Source: Pseudanabaena mucicola str. Chao 1806 (GTDB taxonomy: Bacteria; Cyanobacteriota; Cyanobacteriia; Pseudanabaenales; Pseudanabaenaceae). Taken from it: 64,000 nt of DNA. This document shows positions 8,789-18,174 of the stretch, one piece after another (position 1 is the stretch's first letter; every line of letters starts with the position of its first letter). The stretch is from the NCBI RefSeq assembly GCF_030323025.1, contig NZ_CP097329.1, positions 961,001 through 1,025,000 on the forward strand, given 5' to 3'. The notes beneath the pieces are model-generated. The model ran no database searches, was not told the origin of the DNA, and was given only the letters and a program-made list of their open reading frames with translations. The position numbers and the translations under genes are program-made.

Positions 8789-10345
8789 CTATCCCCGAAT
8801 TACGACAACCTCCCTCCCCATCGGACTGATGACATTTTCGGTGGTTGTACGATCGCTAATCGGCGGCAAACCAGAACGGCGATCGAATATCACCAACCAA
8901 CCTGTATCCAAACTCAACCCTGATAAATATTTATCCAACTGCGGCAATCCTTCCTTGATTGGATCTGGTCTTTTATCAGCCCAAACTTTCAACTCCATTG
9001 CCAAAGTTACCTTGCCATAGCGCAAACAGATATCCATTCTTCCCGAACCGATCGCATATTCCCGCTCCAATGTGCCATTACCATTAACCACTCGATGCAA
9101 AAATGCCATCATCACCAGATGCGGTGCAATTTCTGGATAGTTAGCACTATTAAATAATGGCTCTCCATGTTGTCGCCAGAATTTAAGAAAAGCATCAAGC
9201 AGGACTTGAGCATTAAGACTGCCATCAGGATTTAGCCAGCTAGGTTGAATCATCGGCAGACTATCCTGCACACCTTGAGATAAAACTCTAGGAATCACTT
9301 CTTGATAAATTGGATTAGCAATCTTTAAGCCACCTTCCTGACTCCGCACCACTAAACCCAAATCCAACAAATAGCGCCGATCATCATCTGGTGTATCTCC
9401 TAGCTCTAATCCAGATAAAATCGGTTGAATTATAGCTCTAACTCTATCTTCTCTTAATCTCTCGGCAAGACTATCCAGATGCGTATCCTGTCTTTTAATC
9501 AGTATTTCCTTTGCTTGATTTACCAACTCAGGAGTAATTGGAATAGATGGATCTTTAGCTATGTATTCAACAATTTCCTTGGCGATCGCATTTACCAACC
9601 AAGGCTGGCCCTGCGTCAAAAGAAAAGCTAAATCAATAGCTTCAGTCGTAAATATCTGTCCTGTCGCTTCTGTATGTTGCTTATAAAGCCTATTAACATC
9701 CGCAAAAGTAAAGTTACTCAAAGTAAAAGATTGAACTTTGATATTAAATGGACTAGAAGATTGCAGACGTTCGCTCCCTCCTGATGCATATTTATAATCC
9801 CTCACATCTCTCATCCCAATCAAGGCAAGTGACTGAGGAAATCCCTTCGGACGATTAGGATAACCAGAACGAAACTGTCTTAGCACCGAAATTAAAGTTT
9901 CGTCACTCAAAGCATCAATTTCATCTACAAAAACAACTAGAGGCAAAGCCGATGCCATTGACCATGCCTGTAAGACCGTTTGCAAGTCAAGCTGACTAAC
10001 ACCTGTTTCCTGTTGAATTTGTGAGGGATTTGGTAATGGCAACTGCAAGAAACGAACTTGATTCCACCAACTATTTAAAATACTATTCTGCGCTAACTGG
10101 GGATCATGGGGAAATGCAGCTCCTACTTCAACCGATAACATCACGGCAACGTATTGACCACTCTCAGTCAAGTCTTTTGCGAGGTCGATCATTGCTGTAC
10201 TTTTACCCGTCTGCCTTGGCGCATGAATTACAAAGTAGTTACGCTGAGCAATCAAGTCCACAAACGCAGGTAAGCGCTCCGTAGCTGACAACATGTAGTG
10301 AATGTCAGCTTGACAAGGGCCAGCAGTATTAAACCATTTTTTCAT
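8789..10345 (-). CDS. AAA-family ATPase with C-terminal PD-(D/E)XK nuclease-like domain
   Basis: The 518-residue product has Walker A APRQTGKST near residue 45, Walker B LPLVVFVDEIDAL near 133-145 and an arginine-rich middle domain as in the archaeal-type/AAA_35 ATPases. The C-terminus (about 440-515) has GSGRMDICLRYGKVTLAMELKVW, which fits the D...ExK core of PD-(D/E)XK enzymes. This is a widespread prokaryotic family without a fixed role. The gene stands between a repeat-filled gap and the DISARM island and points away from it. It could be part of the same accessory region, but nothing ties it to DISARM function. Confidence 0.8.
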   Translation of the reverse strand: MKKWFNTAGPCQADIHYMLSATERLPAFVDLIAQRNYFVIHAPRQTGKSTAMIDLAKDLTESGQYVAVMLSVEVGAAFPHDPQLAQNSILNSWWNQVRFLQLPLPNPSQIQQETGVSQLDLQTVLQAWSMASALPLVVFVDEIDALSDETLISVLRQFRSGYPNRPKGFPQSLALIGMRDVRDYKYASGGSERLQSSSPFNIKVQSFTLSNFTFADVNRLYKQHTEATGQIFTTEAIDLAFLLTQGQPWLVNAIAKEIVEYIAKDPSIPITPELVNQAKEILIKRQDTHLDSLAERLREDRVRAIIQPILSGLELGDTPDDDRRYLLDLGLVVRSQEGGLKIANPIYQEVIPRVLSQGVQDSLPMIQPSWLNPDGSLNAQVLLDAFLKFWRQHGEPLFNSANYPEIAPHLVMMAFLHRVVNGNGTLEREYAIGSGRMDICLRYGKVTLAMELKVWADKRPDPIKEGLPQLDKYLSGLSLDTGWLVIFDRRSGLPPISDRTTTENVISPMGREVVVIRG

Positions 10346-10428
10346 AACGACAGCTAACTAACGGGCAGATACCCCTTCAATATATCGCAACGCGCTAAGC
10401 AAAGCCCTGAAACCTAGAAAACACATTG

Positions 10429-10530
10429 AGTAGCTAGACATAAGTAAACTAAAAACCGAGAGTTTTGTTCCGCCCGCTACGCGGGCGGAACAAAACTCTC
10501 GGTTTGGGTTTTAATTAAGTTGAGCTACTT
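10429..10530. repeat. MITE-like palindromic repeat (GTAAACT-AAACCGAG family)
   Basis: The copy contains GTAAACTAAAAACCGAGAG, a perfect hairpin over TTTGTTCCGCCCGC / GCGGGCGGAACAAA, and the tail GGTTTTAATTAAGTTGAGC. Its outer ends (AGTAGCTAG and TGAGCTACT) are imperfect inverted repeats. Two further copies lie at 59940 and 60499. Confidence 0.88.
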
Positions 10531-10997
10531 AAAAGTACTAAGTATAAATATTTATTCGTATAAATTTAATGGCAAATAAGTGACGATTATTTGTTGTTAG
10601 ATATTTCTATGACAAGTTGAGAGTTAGAACTTGAAAACTATACATTTATGTAATACGAGCATGAGTTTGCTGCTGCGACAAAATTATGGTACCAACCTTC
10701 AAGGAAACGGAATCTAACATAGCTGCTTAAGGCTTTGGACGGCTTCAAGAGCTAAGAATTTTCGGCAAACTGGTGCTTCCATCTGGGGAGACGAATCTAG
10801 GAAAACCCAACGATAAAATCAGTATTTCAAACTCAGTAGCAGTAAATTTATGGTATGAATGGCGACAAACTTATAATCATAATCACAGTTTATTCACTGC
10901 TAATTCTTCAAAAATACATGCTGAATGTAGTCTATCAAAGAATAACTAGCGTAAAATAACCACTAAAGACGGCAAAATTATGCCATAGCAAAAGTTT
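10531..10997. other. Intergenic segment upstream of drmA
   Basis: About 470 bases without a supported gene. A frame of roughly 75 codons without ATG runs on plus from about 10730 to the TAG near 10949 (with KLVLPSGETNLGKPND); I recognise no family in it. The promoter for the plus-strand DISARM arm should lie here, but no clear -10/-35 pair stands out. Confidence 0.4.
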
Positions 10998-13900
10998 ATG
11001 CAAATTATCAAGCTTCCTCGCCAAGAATTCGATCAGATGAACCTCGGAGAAATCAATCAGCAATTGCAAGATGGAAAAGTTCAACTCGATTGGAATCTCG
11101 TCGAAGAAGTTAGCGATCGCCATTTGGAAATATTACTGCAAGGTTTGAGTATTGCAGCGCATGAGAAAGTGTTGGGAACGGAAACTATTTCACCAAGATT
11201 ATGCGATCGCATTAATCGAGTCATCGATAAATTATCGTCAGGGAAATCATCGAAAAAAAACAAGCCAAGAATACAGGGCAAACTCTTGGAAGAACAATTT
11301 ATCCCTGCCACAAGTCAACCGCAAGATGGTCAAGGGGAATTACTGAGGACAGAATTTGTCGTTCCATTGCAGAGCGTAGAACAGGGAAAGATTCTCCAAA
11401 AGGCAACGCCTAGGGAGATCCGAGAGAAGTTGGTGACAATGATTTATAAGGATTTGCTGGGACCTGTAAATGGTGAGCATGAGGAGGTTGATGAGGATAG
11501 AGTTAGCCTCACTGAGCGCTATCTAGTTGGAGCGATCGCTCCTCGTAAACGCTATACCAAAGTTACATCTAGCGATGAGCTTGGAGATAAAATTGGTGAT
11601 GAAATAGATATTACTCAAGAAGAAGATCCTGCCCAACAGGATAATCTAGCGATCGCAGGCAAAAAGAATATTGATGATGGTGATACGGAGGAGGTCGCAC
11701 CACCTAGCAGCTTATTTCCATCGTCAATTGGATTGAGTTTTTGTGTAGATGGTGATTTTGAAGAGATTGATATTCATGCTAGTTGGGGCTATTACCAAAA
11801 AAGGGAAAGCGAAGTAATTACTAATGACAAAAATAATCCGAAGATAGTTTGGAAGCGCAGAACGATCAAGGGCGATCGCCTATTCAAATTAGTCGATATT
11901 GCGGCAACTGCTGAACAGACAAGGGAATGGCTGCCCGATCCCGAAAATGCCCCTGCGGTAGTCTTGCGGGTGCGTTGCCGCAAAATTGAGCATGATTGGA
12001 TTGTGACGATCTTTTTAGAAAATTGTCAAACGGAACCTGCGCGAAACCGTGATTCAGCTTGGCTGTTTCAACCAGAGATTAAGGTGCGAGGTAGTAATCC
12101 CAATCAGGCAATTTTTATACGGAAACCGCTTAGCAGCAGTGATAGTCTTGATGGCGACCTGCGTTATGAACAGGAATCTTTGCAACTTCTGTATCGTAAC
12201 TGTATTGAATTTGCGGTAGGGCATAATACTAGCGTCCATGCGGAAGTTGTAAATGACGCTGCATCAAAACAAAATGATCGCGCGATCAGTCTTACCACTA
12301 GCGCAATTCCTAGACATATCGTTCCCAATACCACGCCGCCCGATGAGCGAGAAATACCTGCCCTCAAGGGCTTGATCTTAGATATGAAAGTACTGGCTCA
12401 AGTTGAAGCGGAGGCATTGCCGCCAATTCTCGACCCACTTGTGAATGCCTATGAGCAATGGTTACAGGTTCAGCAAATAAATAAAGAGCAATTACCAAAT
12501 AGTCCCAGCTTCTATAAACAAGCTGCCGATCGCAATCTCAAGGATTGTCAAGAGGCTCTCAAGCGAATTCGTGCAGGAATTGGGATATTAGCAACCAATC
12601 CGCAAGCGGTCGAAGCTTTTCAGTTTATGAATGCCGCAATGGCTCAGCAACGGATTCATGGTCTCTATACTGAACAGAAAAGACAGGGTAAGGAGAAAAC
12701 CCTTAGTGATTTTGAGAAGACTGAGAATTATAGTTGGAGGACTTTTCAGCTTGCATTTATTTTGATTAATTTACCGAGTTTAACCGATCTGCATCATCCT
12801 GATCGCCAAACCGATCAGAAGGCAATCTGCGATCTGCTCTGGTTTCCTACTGGTGGCGGTAAAACTGAGGCATATCTAGGACTAACTGCTTATACCTTAG
12901 CGATGCGGCGCTTGCAGGGTGTGGTGTCTGGACATGATGGAGAACATGGTGTGGCGGTATTGATGCGCTACACATTACGATTGCTGACGTTGCAACAGTT
13001 TCAACGTGCTACGACGCTGATCTGTGCCTGTGAGTCTCTGCGGCGCAAAGATGTGACTAAGTGGGGAAGGGAACCCTTTCGGATTGGGCTATGGGTGGGA
13101 AATAATAGCACTCCTAATAGAACAGAACAGAGTGAAGAAACGATCAAACAACTCAAGGGACAGCATCAGGGACAAAACTATAGTAGTTCCTCTGGTACGC
13201 CCCATCAGCTTACTAATTGTCCTTGGTGTGGATCGGTAATTGATGCGGGAAAAGATATTGAAGTGCTTTCCTTTGAAAAAAATATTGGCAGAACTCTTGT
13301 TTATTGCAGCGATCGCCTAGGCAATTGTTTATTCGGTCGCAGGCACTCACCTAATGAAGGCTTACCGATTGTGGTAGTTGATGAAGAAATCTATCGCCGC
13401 TTGCCGTCTTTGGTAATTGCCACGGTCGATAAGTTCGCGCAGATGCCTTGGAATGGCAAAATCCAGATGCTGTTTGGGAAAGTGAATGGCTATTGCGATC
13501 GCCATGGATTTCGATGTCCCGACCTTGAAGATAACGACAGTCATCCCAAAAAGGGAAATTTACCCGCCGCCAAAACTAGTCCCCATTTGCCCTTACGTCC
13601 GCCTGACCTGATCATTCAGGATGAGTTGCACCTGATTAGCGGCGCATTGGGGAGCATGGTGGGACTCTATGAAACAGCGATCGATCGCCTCTGCACATGG
13701 GATGTCAATGGTCAGCAAGTACGTCCCAAGGTGATTGCTTCGACAGCGACAATTCGCCAAGCACGTCATCAAGTCCATCAACTCTTTTTGCGCGAGGTGA
13801 AGATATTTCCACCACAGGCGATCGACATCGAAGATAATTTCTTCTCGCGGCAGCGTCCACCAAGCAATGAACATTCTGGGCGCTTGTATCTCGGCATTTG

Positions 13901-14954
13901 CGCCCCTGGTCGGCGGCTTAAGGCAGCATTGATTCGAGTCTATTTAGTGGCGCTATCGGCGGCGCAGCAACTGATGAATGATGGCTATGATGCCGATCCT
14001 TGGATGACGTTGGTGGGTTATTTTAATTCCTTGCGTGAGCTAGGGGGAACGCGCCGTCTTGTGGACGATGACATCACTACGCGCTTGTCAAAAATGGAAG
14101 CAAGAGGTTTAGCCAAACGTTATCTCAACAAGATCGAAGAACTCACTTCGCGCAAAAGTTCGACAGATATTCCCACAATTCTCGATGCTTTAGAAATTAA
14201 GTTTACGGGAGCCAAAGATAAGAAGCAGCAAAAACCCCTTGATCTAATTTTGGCAACCAATATGATCTCTGTGGGTGTGGATGTGAAGCGGTTGGGGCTA
14301 ATGGTGGCTTGTGGTCAGCCCAAAAATACGGCGGAATATATTCAAGCCACATCGCGGGTGGGGCGGAGTCATCCAGGACTAGTTTTGACGGTGTATAACT
14401 GGGCAAGACCGAGGGATTTATCGCACTATGAGCGCTTTGAGCATTATCATGCGACTTTTTATCAGCACGTTGAGCCATTGTCGGTAACGCCATTTTCTTC
14501 AGGAGCTTTGGATCGTGGTTTAGCGGCCCTATTTATTTCGTTGGTGAGGTTGAGTGGGTTTGAGTTTAATGATGATGATGGAGCCGCCAGAATGATTGCC
14601 GAAAATTTTGAACATCCTGATGTAATTGCTAGCATGGAGGCGATCGCCGATCGCATTAGTCAAAGTTTTCAAAATCCTGACTTAAAGGATGGAATTCTCT
14701 ATCAACTGTATGGACTGCGCGATAAGTGGGCAAGGGCTGCAAGACCCAATGAAGCAGGGACAAGGTTACAGTTCAAGGCTTCCAGTCGTGGCGATACAAC
14801 GGTTTCGCTTTTAAAGAATATTGCTCAAGATCCTGACGATTATTTTGCCTGTTTAAATTCCCTTCGCAATGTCGAACCTGCTGCACCACTAATCTTTATT
14901 GATAAGGCTCCTGATAATGAAAGCGATCGCTTGCCAGAACCATTCGTATCTTAA
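10998..14954 (+). CDS. drmA: DrmA, DISARM helicase
   Basis: The 1318-residue protein matches DISARM DrmA. The canonical part begins near residue 135 (MIYKDLLGPVNG ... YLVGAIAPRK). Walker A PTGGGKT is at 617-623 and the DExH-like box QDELHL at 874-879. C-terminal superfamily-2 motifs follow: LILATNMISVGVDVKRLGL and YIQATSRVGRS. DrmA is the helicase core that, with DrmB, binds and unwinds invading DNA in DISARM. About 130 residues precede the usual start and resemble nothing I can name (motif VSDRHLEILLQGL). The stop codon is directly followed by a long hairpin. The next genes on the same strand are a Uma2 gene, drmB and drmC. Confidence 0.93.
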   Translation: MQIIKLPRQEFDQMNLGEINQQLQDGKVQLDWNLVEEVSDRHLEILLQGLSIAAHEKVLGTETISPRLCDRINRVIDKLSSGKSSKKNKPRIQGKLLEEQFIPATSQPQDGQGELLRTEFVVPLQSVEQGKILQKATPREIREKLVTMIYKDLLGPVNGEHEEVDEDRVSLTERYLVGAIAPRKRYTKVTSSDELGDKIGDEIDITQEEDPAQQDNLAIAGKKNIDDGDTEEVAPPSSLFPSSIGLSFCVDGDFEEIDIHASWGYYQKRESEVITNDKNNPKIVWKRRTIKGDRLFKLVDIAATAEQTREWLPDPENAPAVVLRVRCRKIEHDWIVTIFLENCQTEPARNRDSAWLFQPEIKVRGSNPNQAIFIRKPLSSSDSLDGDLRYEQESLQLLYRNCIEFAVGHNTSVHAEVVNDAASKQNDRAISLTTSAIPRHIVPNTTPPDEREIPALKGLILDMKVLAQVEAEALPPILDPLVNAYEQWLQVQQINKEQLPNSPSFYKQAADRNLKDCQEALKRIRAGIGILATNPQAVEAFQFMNAAMAQQRIHGLYTEQKRQGKEKTLSDFEKTENYSWRTFQLAFILINLPSLTDLHHPDRQTDQKAICDLLWFPTGGGKTEAYLGLTAYTLAMRRLQGVVSGHDGEHGVAVLMRYTLRLLTLQQFQRATTLICACESLRRKDVTKWGREPFRIGLWVGNNSTPNRTEQSEETIKQLKGQHQGQNYSSSSGTPHQLTNCPWCGSVIDAGKDIEVLSFEKNIGRTLVYCSDRLGNCLFGRRHSPNEGLPIVVVDEEIYRRLPSLVIATVDKFAQMPWNGKIQMLFGKVNGYCDRHGFRCPDLEDNDSHPKKGNLPAAKTSPHLPLRPPDLIIQDELHLISGALGSMVGLYETAIDRLCTWDVNGQQVRPKVIASTATIRQARHQVHQLFLREVKIFPPQAIDIEDNFFSRQRPPSNEHSGRLYLGICAPGRRLKAALIRVYLVALSAAQQLMNDGYDADPWMTLVGYFNSLRELGGTRRLVDDDITTRLSKMEARGLAKRYLNKIEELTSRKSSTDIPTILDALEIKFTGAKDKKQQKPLDLILATNMISVGVDVKRLGLMVACGQPKNTAEYIQATSRVGRSHPGLVLTVYNWARPRDLSHYERFEHYHATFYQHVEPLSVTPFSSGALDRGLAALFISLVRLSGFEFNDDDGAARMIAENFEHPDVIASMEAIADRISQSFQNPDLKDGILYQLYGLRDKWARAARPNEAGTRLQFKASSRGDTTVSLLKNIAQDPDDYFACLNSLRNVEPAAPLIFIDKAPDNESDRLPEPFVS

Positions 14955-15006
14955 AACCCGAAGGGAGAGATGCGGCGCTCCGCGCCGCATCTCTCCCTTC
15001 GGGTTT
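14954..15006. repeat. Long perfect hairpin at the drmA stop codon
   Basis: The arms run AAACCCGAAGGGAGAGATG plus CGGCGC and back to CGGGTTT, with a very short loop. There is no T-run, so it is either an attenuator or processing hairpin or a repeat insertion rather than a classic terminator. The hairpin at 15847 has the same layout (AACCC at the base, GGCGGCGC-type tip) but different middle sequence. Confidence 0.85.
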
Positions 15007-15069
15007 GGTGTCCTAATCAGACTGACGACAGCTATAATTTAATCAAAGATCCTAAGTCAAGAGTTAACT

Positions 15070-15846
15070 ATGGTAGCCATCACTGAACCGCGATCGCTTT
15101 CCAAATCCACTGACAGTAATCTAAATGATACCAATCCCCATGAACCAGAGATAATCTATCCCACATCGGACGGTGAACCCTTGGCAGAAACTCAGGAACA
15201 TAGCTGGGCAATTTTGATGACCCTAAATCTGCTCTCGCAATATTTGACAGGTAAACAGGCTGTTGTCTTTGCAAATCAGTTTTTTTATTACATTGAGAAA
15301 AAGCCTACGGCACGAGTTGCCCCTGACGTGATGGTGATCTTTGATATTCCTGTGAAGATGTATGGCAATTACAAATTATGGGAAGATCAACAAACACCAG
15401 CGATCATTTTTGAAATGACCTCCAAAGGGACAAAAGAGACGGATCTAAATTTCAAAAAGACTTTGTATGAGCAGCTAGGCATACAGGAATATTGGCTGTT
15501 TGATCCCTATGGTGAATGGATTCCCGAACAGCTGCGGGGCTATCGCCTCAATGATGAAAACTTGTATAAACCAATCAAAGATAATTGCAGTGAAGTTTTA
15601 CAGTTGCGACTGCAACCAGATGGTTATTTGTTGAGTTTCTATCGTTTAGACAATAATCAAAAATTGCTCACTCCCGATGAATTATTGTTAGCTTCGCAGG
15701 AAGCCCGTCAACAAGTTGAAGAGGCTATGCAACAAGTCGAGGAGGCTACTCGGCAAGCTCAAGATGCTATGCAACAAGCTCAAGCAGAAAAATCCAGAGC
15801 CGATCGCCTTGCGGAAAAGTTGCGTCAGTTAGGGGTTGAATTATAA
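15070..15846 (+). CDS. Uma2-family (DUF820) PD-(D/E)XK protein inside the DISARM arm
   Basis: The 258-residue product has the Uma2 core: GEPLAETQEHSW, then RVAPDVMVIFDIP, then PAIIFEMTSKGTKETD, giving the D...ExxS pattern of the PD-(D/E)XK-like fold in which the usual Lys is replaced, then KKTLYEQLGIQEYWLFDP. The C-terminus is a heptad-rich coiled coil with repeated QQVEEA-type units. Uma2 is a very large cyanobacterial family of unproven function, sometimes called putative endonuclease. It separates drmA from drmB, which are usually adjacent, and both its neighbours are hairpins. Two other Uma2 genes lie at 19148 and 47555. Confidence 0.88.
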   Translation: MVAITEPRSLSKSTDSNLNDTNPHEPEIIYPTSDGEPLAETQEHSWAILMTLNLLSQYLTGKQAVVFANQFFYYIEKKPTARVAPDVMVIFDIPVKMYGNYKLWEDQQTPAIIFEMTSKGTKETDLNFKKTLYEQLGIQEYWLFDPYGEWIPEQLRGYRLNDENLYKPIKDNCSEVLQLRLQPDGYLLSFYRLDNNQKLLTPDELLLASQEARQQVEEAMQQVEEATRQAQDAMQQAQAEKSRADRLAEKLRQLGVEL

Positions 15847-15897
15847 AACCCAAGAAGCTAGTGGCGGCGCGAAGCGCCGCCACTAGCTTCTTGGGTT
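15847..15897. repeat. Long perfect hairpin at the Uma2 stop codon
   Basis: Arms AACCCAAGAAGCTAGTGGC... and the exact reverse complement close over GGCGCGAAGCGCC. It begins at the base following the TAA. Its layout matches the hairpin after drmA. It lies 24 bp before drmB and may shape expression of the arm. Confidence 0.88.
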
Positions 15898-15920
15898 GAC
15901 TATGGCTATAAATCAAAAAA

Positions 15921-17789
15921 ATGACAAATAGATATCGCATTGGTGAACTTCGTCCTAGTCAGATTATGTTTAGTTATGGCATCGGCGCGATCGCGGATTT
16001 GCCTAACTTAGCGGCGATGGTGATGGGGCTAGAGGATTGGCAACGTCAACATACACAAGTAATTAGCGAAGATCGACTGTTAGCGGCAGTGCAGGAGCAA
16101 CTGGGGGGACAGGTACAGCAATTAGTTAGTTTACCAATTCCTGAAGAAGAATCCCGTCACCCCTATCTCAATCAGCAACCGAACCTTGAAGGAATCCCCG
16201 TTGCGCCGTTTCCGACTTGGATGGTATGCCCTAAGTGCGATCTGCTTGCGCCGATTACCGATGGACTTTTTGAATTAAAAACACCACGCAATCGTCATAG
16301 CGAAGCTGCTTATCACCATGTCAACTGTACGAAGGGAATTACCCCAAGAGTGATTCCTGTGAGATTTCTCACCGCTTGCGAAAAGGGACATCTTGATGAT
16401 TTTCCTTGGCGCTATTTTGTACATCGTGGGAGTAGTGATTGCAAGGGATCGTTGCGGTTAATTGAGCCGAGTGTGTCGGGAGCCGTGACCGATATTATGA
16501 TTAAGTGTGATACCTGTGGGGCGAGTCGGCGGATGTCCGATGCTTTTGGGCTGTCGGGCAAACAAAATATGCCCCGTTGTCGCGGTCGCCATCCCCATTT
16601 ACGGAGCTTTGACGATAAGTGCGATCGCCAAATGAAAACTATGCTTTTGGGAGCGTCGAATAGTTGGTTTTCCCTGAGTCTATCGGCGCTATCGATTCCC
16701 AATGCTGAGAATAAATTAGAACAATATATTGATAGCTATTGGTTGACCCTAGAAGAAGCTGATAGTGCTGATACTTTGAAAGCTTTTCTCAGGCTTTTAC
16801 AAAAACAGGGTAAAGCCTACGAGCTAGAGAATTATGATATTCAAGAAATTTGGCAAGCGATCGCCAAGCGTAAGAACGGCTCTAGCCAAGAGAGTAATGA
16901 TCATATTTCGCGCAGCGATCTCAAAACTCCTGAATGGCTCAAATTTAAAAGCGTGACGGGGCTTGAGGATCGCGGCAAGGACTGGCGACTGAAGGCGATC
17001 GCGCCACCTGTCGATTTTGACAAGGTGATTTCCAAAGTAATTCTGGTGGAAAAATTGCGAGAAGTGCGATCGCTAATTGGCTTTACCCGCATTCAGTCCT
17101 CTGGTGATTTTACTGATACAGGAGAGGTTCCTAAGGAATATCGAGCGCCCCTCAGTCGCCGTGATCCAACTTGGGTTCCTGCGATGGAAGTGCGTGGCGA
17201 GGGGATTTTTATTGAATTTAATGAGACAGCCCTGCAAAGATGGGAGCAACAACCCGCAGTCAAAAAGCAACATATTCAAGTTAGAGAAGCCCATAAAAAT
17301 TGGCTCAATCAGCGCAATCCCGAACTGGTGGATAAAATCTCCACTCCTGATATGCGCTATTTATTGATTCATTCCTTTTCCCATGCCCTGATGCGTCAGT
17401 TGGCGATCGAATGTGGCTACAATGCCGCGAGTCTGCGGGAACGCATTTATGCTCAGGTCGCAACTAGCGATCGCCAAGCACAGGCAGGTTTATTAATCTA
17501 TACGGCGGCTCCTGACAGTGAAGGAACATTGGGCGGTTTGGTATATCTTGGCGAAGCGCCAAGGCTCAATCATCATATCCACCAAGCCCTTGAGTCTATC
17601 AGGATCTGCACCTCTGACCCTCTCTGTGCCGAGCATGACCCTGCTGGCGATCGCGTTTCTCTGCATTGGGCAGCTTGTCACGCCTGTTTATTTAGTCCTG
17701 AGACTTCTTGCGAGAGGGGCAATAAGTTTTTAGACCGCGCTTTACTGGTTCCTACCTTCTCGCAAACAGATATTTGTTTTTTTAATTAA
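15921..17789 (+). CDS. drmB: DrmB, DISARM DUF1998 protein
   Basis: The 622-residue protein opens MTNRYRIGELRPSQIMFSYG and GIGAIADLPNL, typical of DISARM DrmB. Cys-based metal sites are visible at CPKCDLLAP (about 101) and CDTCGASRR (about 195), and again near the C-terminus (HWAACHACLFSPETSCERG). The DUF1998 region includes HSFSHALMRQLAIECGY. In studied DISARM systems DrmB forms a complex with the DrmA helicase that is needed for defence. Here the two genes are separated by a Uma2 gene and two hairpins. The protein looks full length. Confidence 0.93.
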   Translation: MTNRYRIGELRPSQIMFSYGIGAIADLPNLAAMVMGLEDWQRQHTQVISEDRLLAAVQEQLGGQVQQLVSLPIPEEESRHPYLNQQPNLEGIPVAPFPTWMVCPKCDLLAPITDGLFELKTPRNRHSEAAYHHVNCTKGITPRVIPVRFLTACEKGHLDDFPWRYFVHRGSSDCKGSLRLIEPSVSGAVTDIMIKCDTCGASRRMSDAFGLSGKQNMPRCRGRHPHLRSFDDKCDRQMKTMLLGASNSWFSLSLSALSIPNAENKLEQYIDSYWLTLEEADSADTLKAFLRLLQKQGKAYELENYDIQEIWQAIAKRKNGSSQESNDHISRSDLKTPEWLKFKSVTGLEDRGKDWRLKAIAPPVDFDKVISKVILVEKLREVRSLIGFTRIQSSGDFTDTGEVPKEYRAPLSRRDPTWVPAMEVRGEGIFIEFNETALQRWEQQPAVKKQHIQVREAHKNWLNQRNPELVDKISTPDMRYLLIHSFSHALMRQLAIECGYNAASLRERIYAQVATSDRQAQAGLLIYTAAPDSEGTLGGLVYLGEAPRLNHHIHQALESIRICTSDPLCAEHDPAGDRVSLHWAACHACLFSPETSCERGNKFLDRALLVPTFSQTDICFFN

Positions 17790-17790
17790 A

Positions 17791-17946
17791 AACTGATGTT
17801 ACGTGGAAGTTTCTAAGACCCTCACCCCTAGCCCCTCTCCCATTAAGGGAGAGGGGAACAAGAAATTAGTCTAGCTCCCCCTCTCCCATCGAGGGAGAGG
17901 GGGCAGGGGGGGTGAGGGTGATATTTGTTCCACGGTAACATCAGTT
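17791..17946. mobile_element. MITE-like repeat with TIR AACTGATGTTACGTGGAA (copy 1)
   Basis: The ends AACTGATGTTACGTGGAA and TTCCACGGTAACATCAGTT are inverted repeats. The inside holds the GC-rich units CTCACCCCTAGCCCCTCTCC and GGGAGAGGGGGCAGGGGGG. It starts 2 bp after drmB. A full second copy is at 40601 and a half copy at 41307. The internal unit also resembles the in-frame insertion in drmMI at 23210. Confidence 0.88.
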
Positions 17947-17977
17947 AAAAAGATCAAATAGATAGAAGCGGTCTTTT

Positions 17978-18046
17978 GTAGGGGCAGAGCATTCCTGCCA
18001 AAATTTAGGCTTTACACCACAGTGTTACAACAGGAATGCTCTGCCC
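17978..18046. repeat. MITE-like repeat, GTAGGGGCAGAGCATT family
   Basis: GTAGGGGCAGAGCATTCCTG at the left is mirrored by CAGGAATGCTCTGCCC at the right, with an AT-rich centre. It is one of several related copies in this window (18086, 20592, 20715, 25388). Confidence 0.85.
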
Positions 18047-18085
18047 AGAAATTAACGCTATTAAAGGTTATCTGCAAACCGAGGA

Positions 18086-18159
18086 AGAGGGTAGAGCATT
18101 TGCAGATCTAGATTTCAGTGATGATTTAAAAATTGTGGCGCAAATGCTCTACCCCTACA
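18086..18159. repeat. MITE-like repeat, GGGTAGAGCATTTGC variant
   Basis: GAGGGTAGAGCATTTGC is mirrored by GCGCAAATGCTCTACCCCTA. It ends 15 bp before the drmC start and so supplies the drmC leader. An apparent longer drmC frame from 18133 is only this repeat being read through. Confidence 0.85.
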
Positions 18160-18174
18160 AATTTTTGTGTAATT

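Noticed and set aside
10730-10949. Gene fragment upstream of drmA
   Set aside because: About 75 open codons without ATG, no ribosome-binding site and no family; too weak to call.
18133-18174. Longer DrmC N-terminus from 18133
   Set aside because: These codons lie in the MITE-like repeat; the ATG at 18175 starts the conserved protein.
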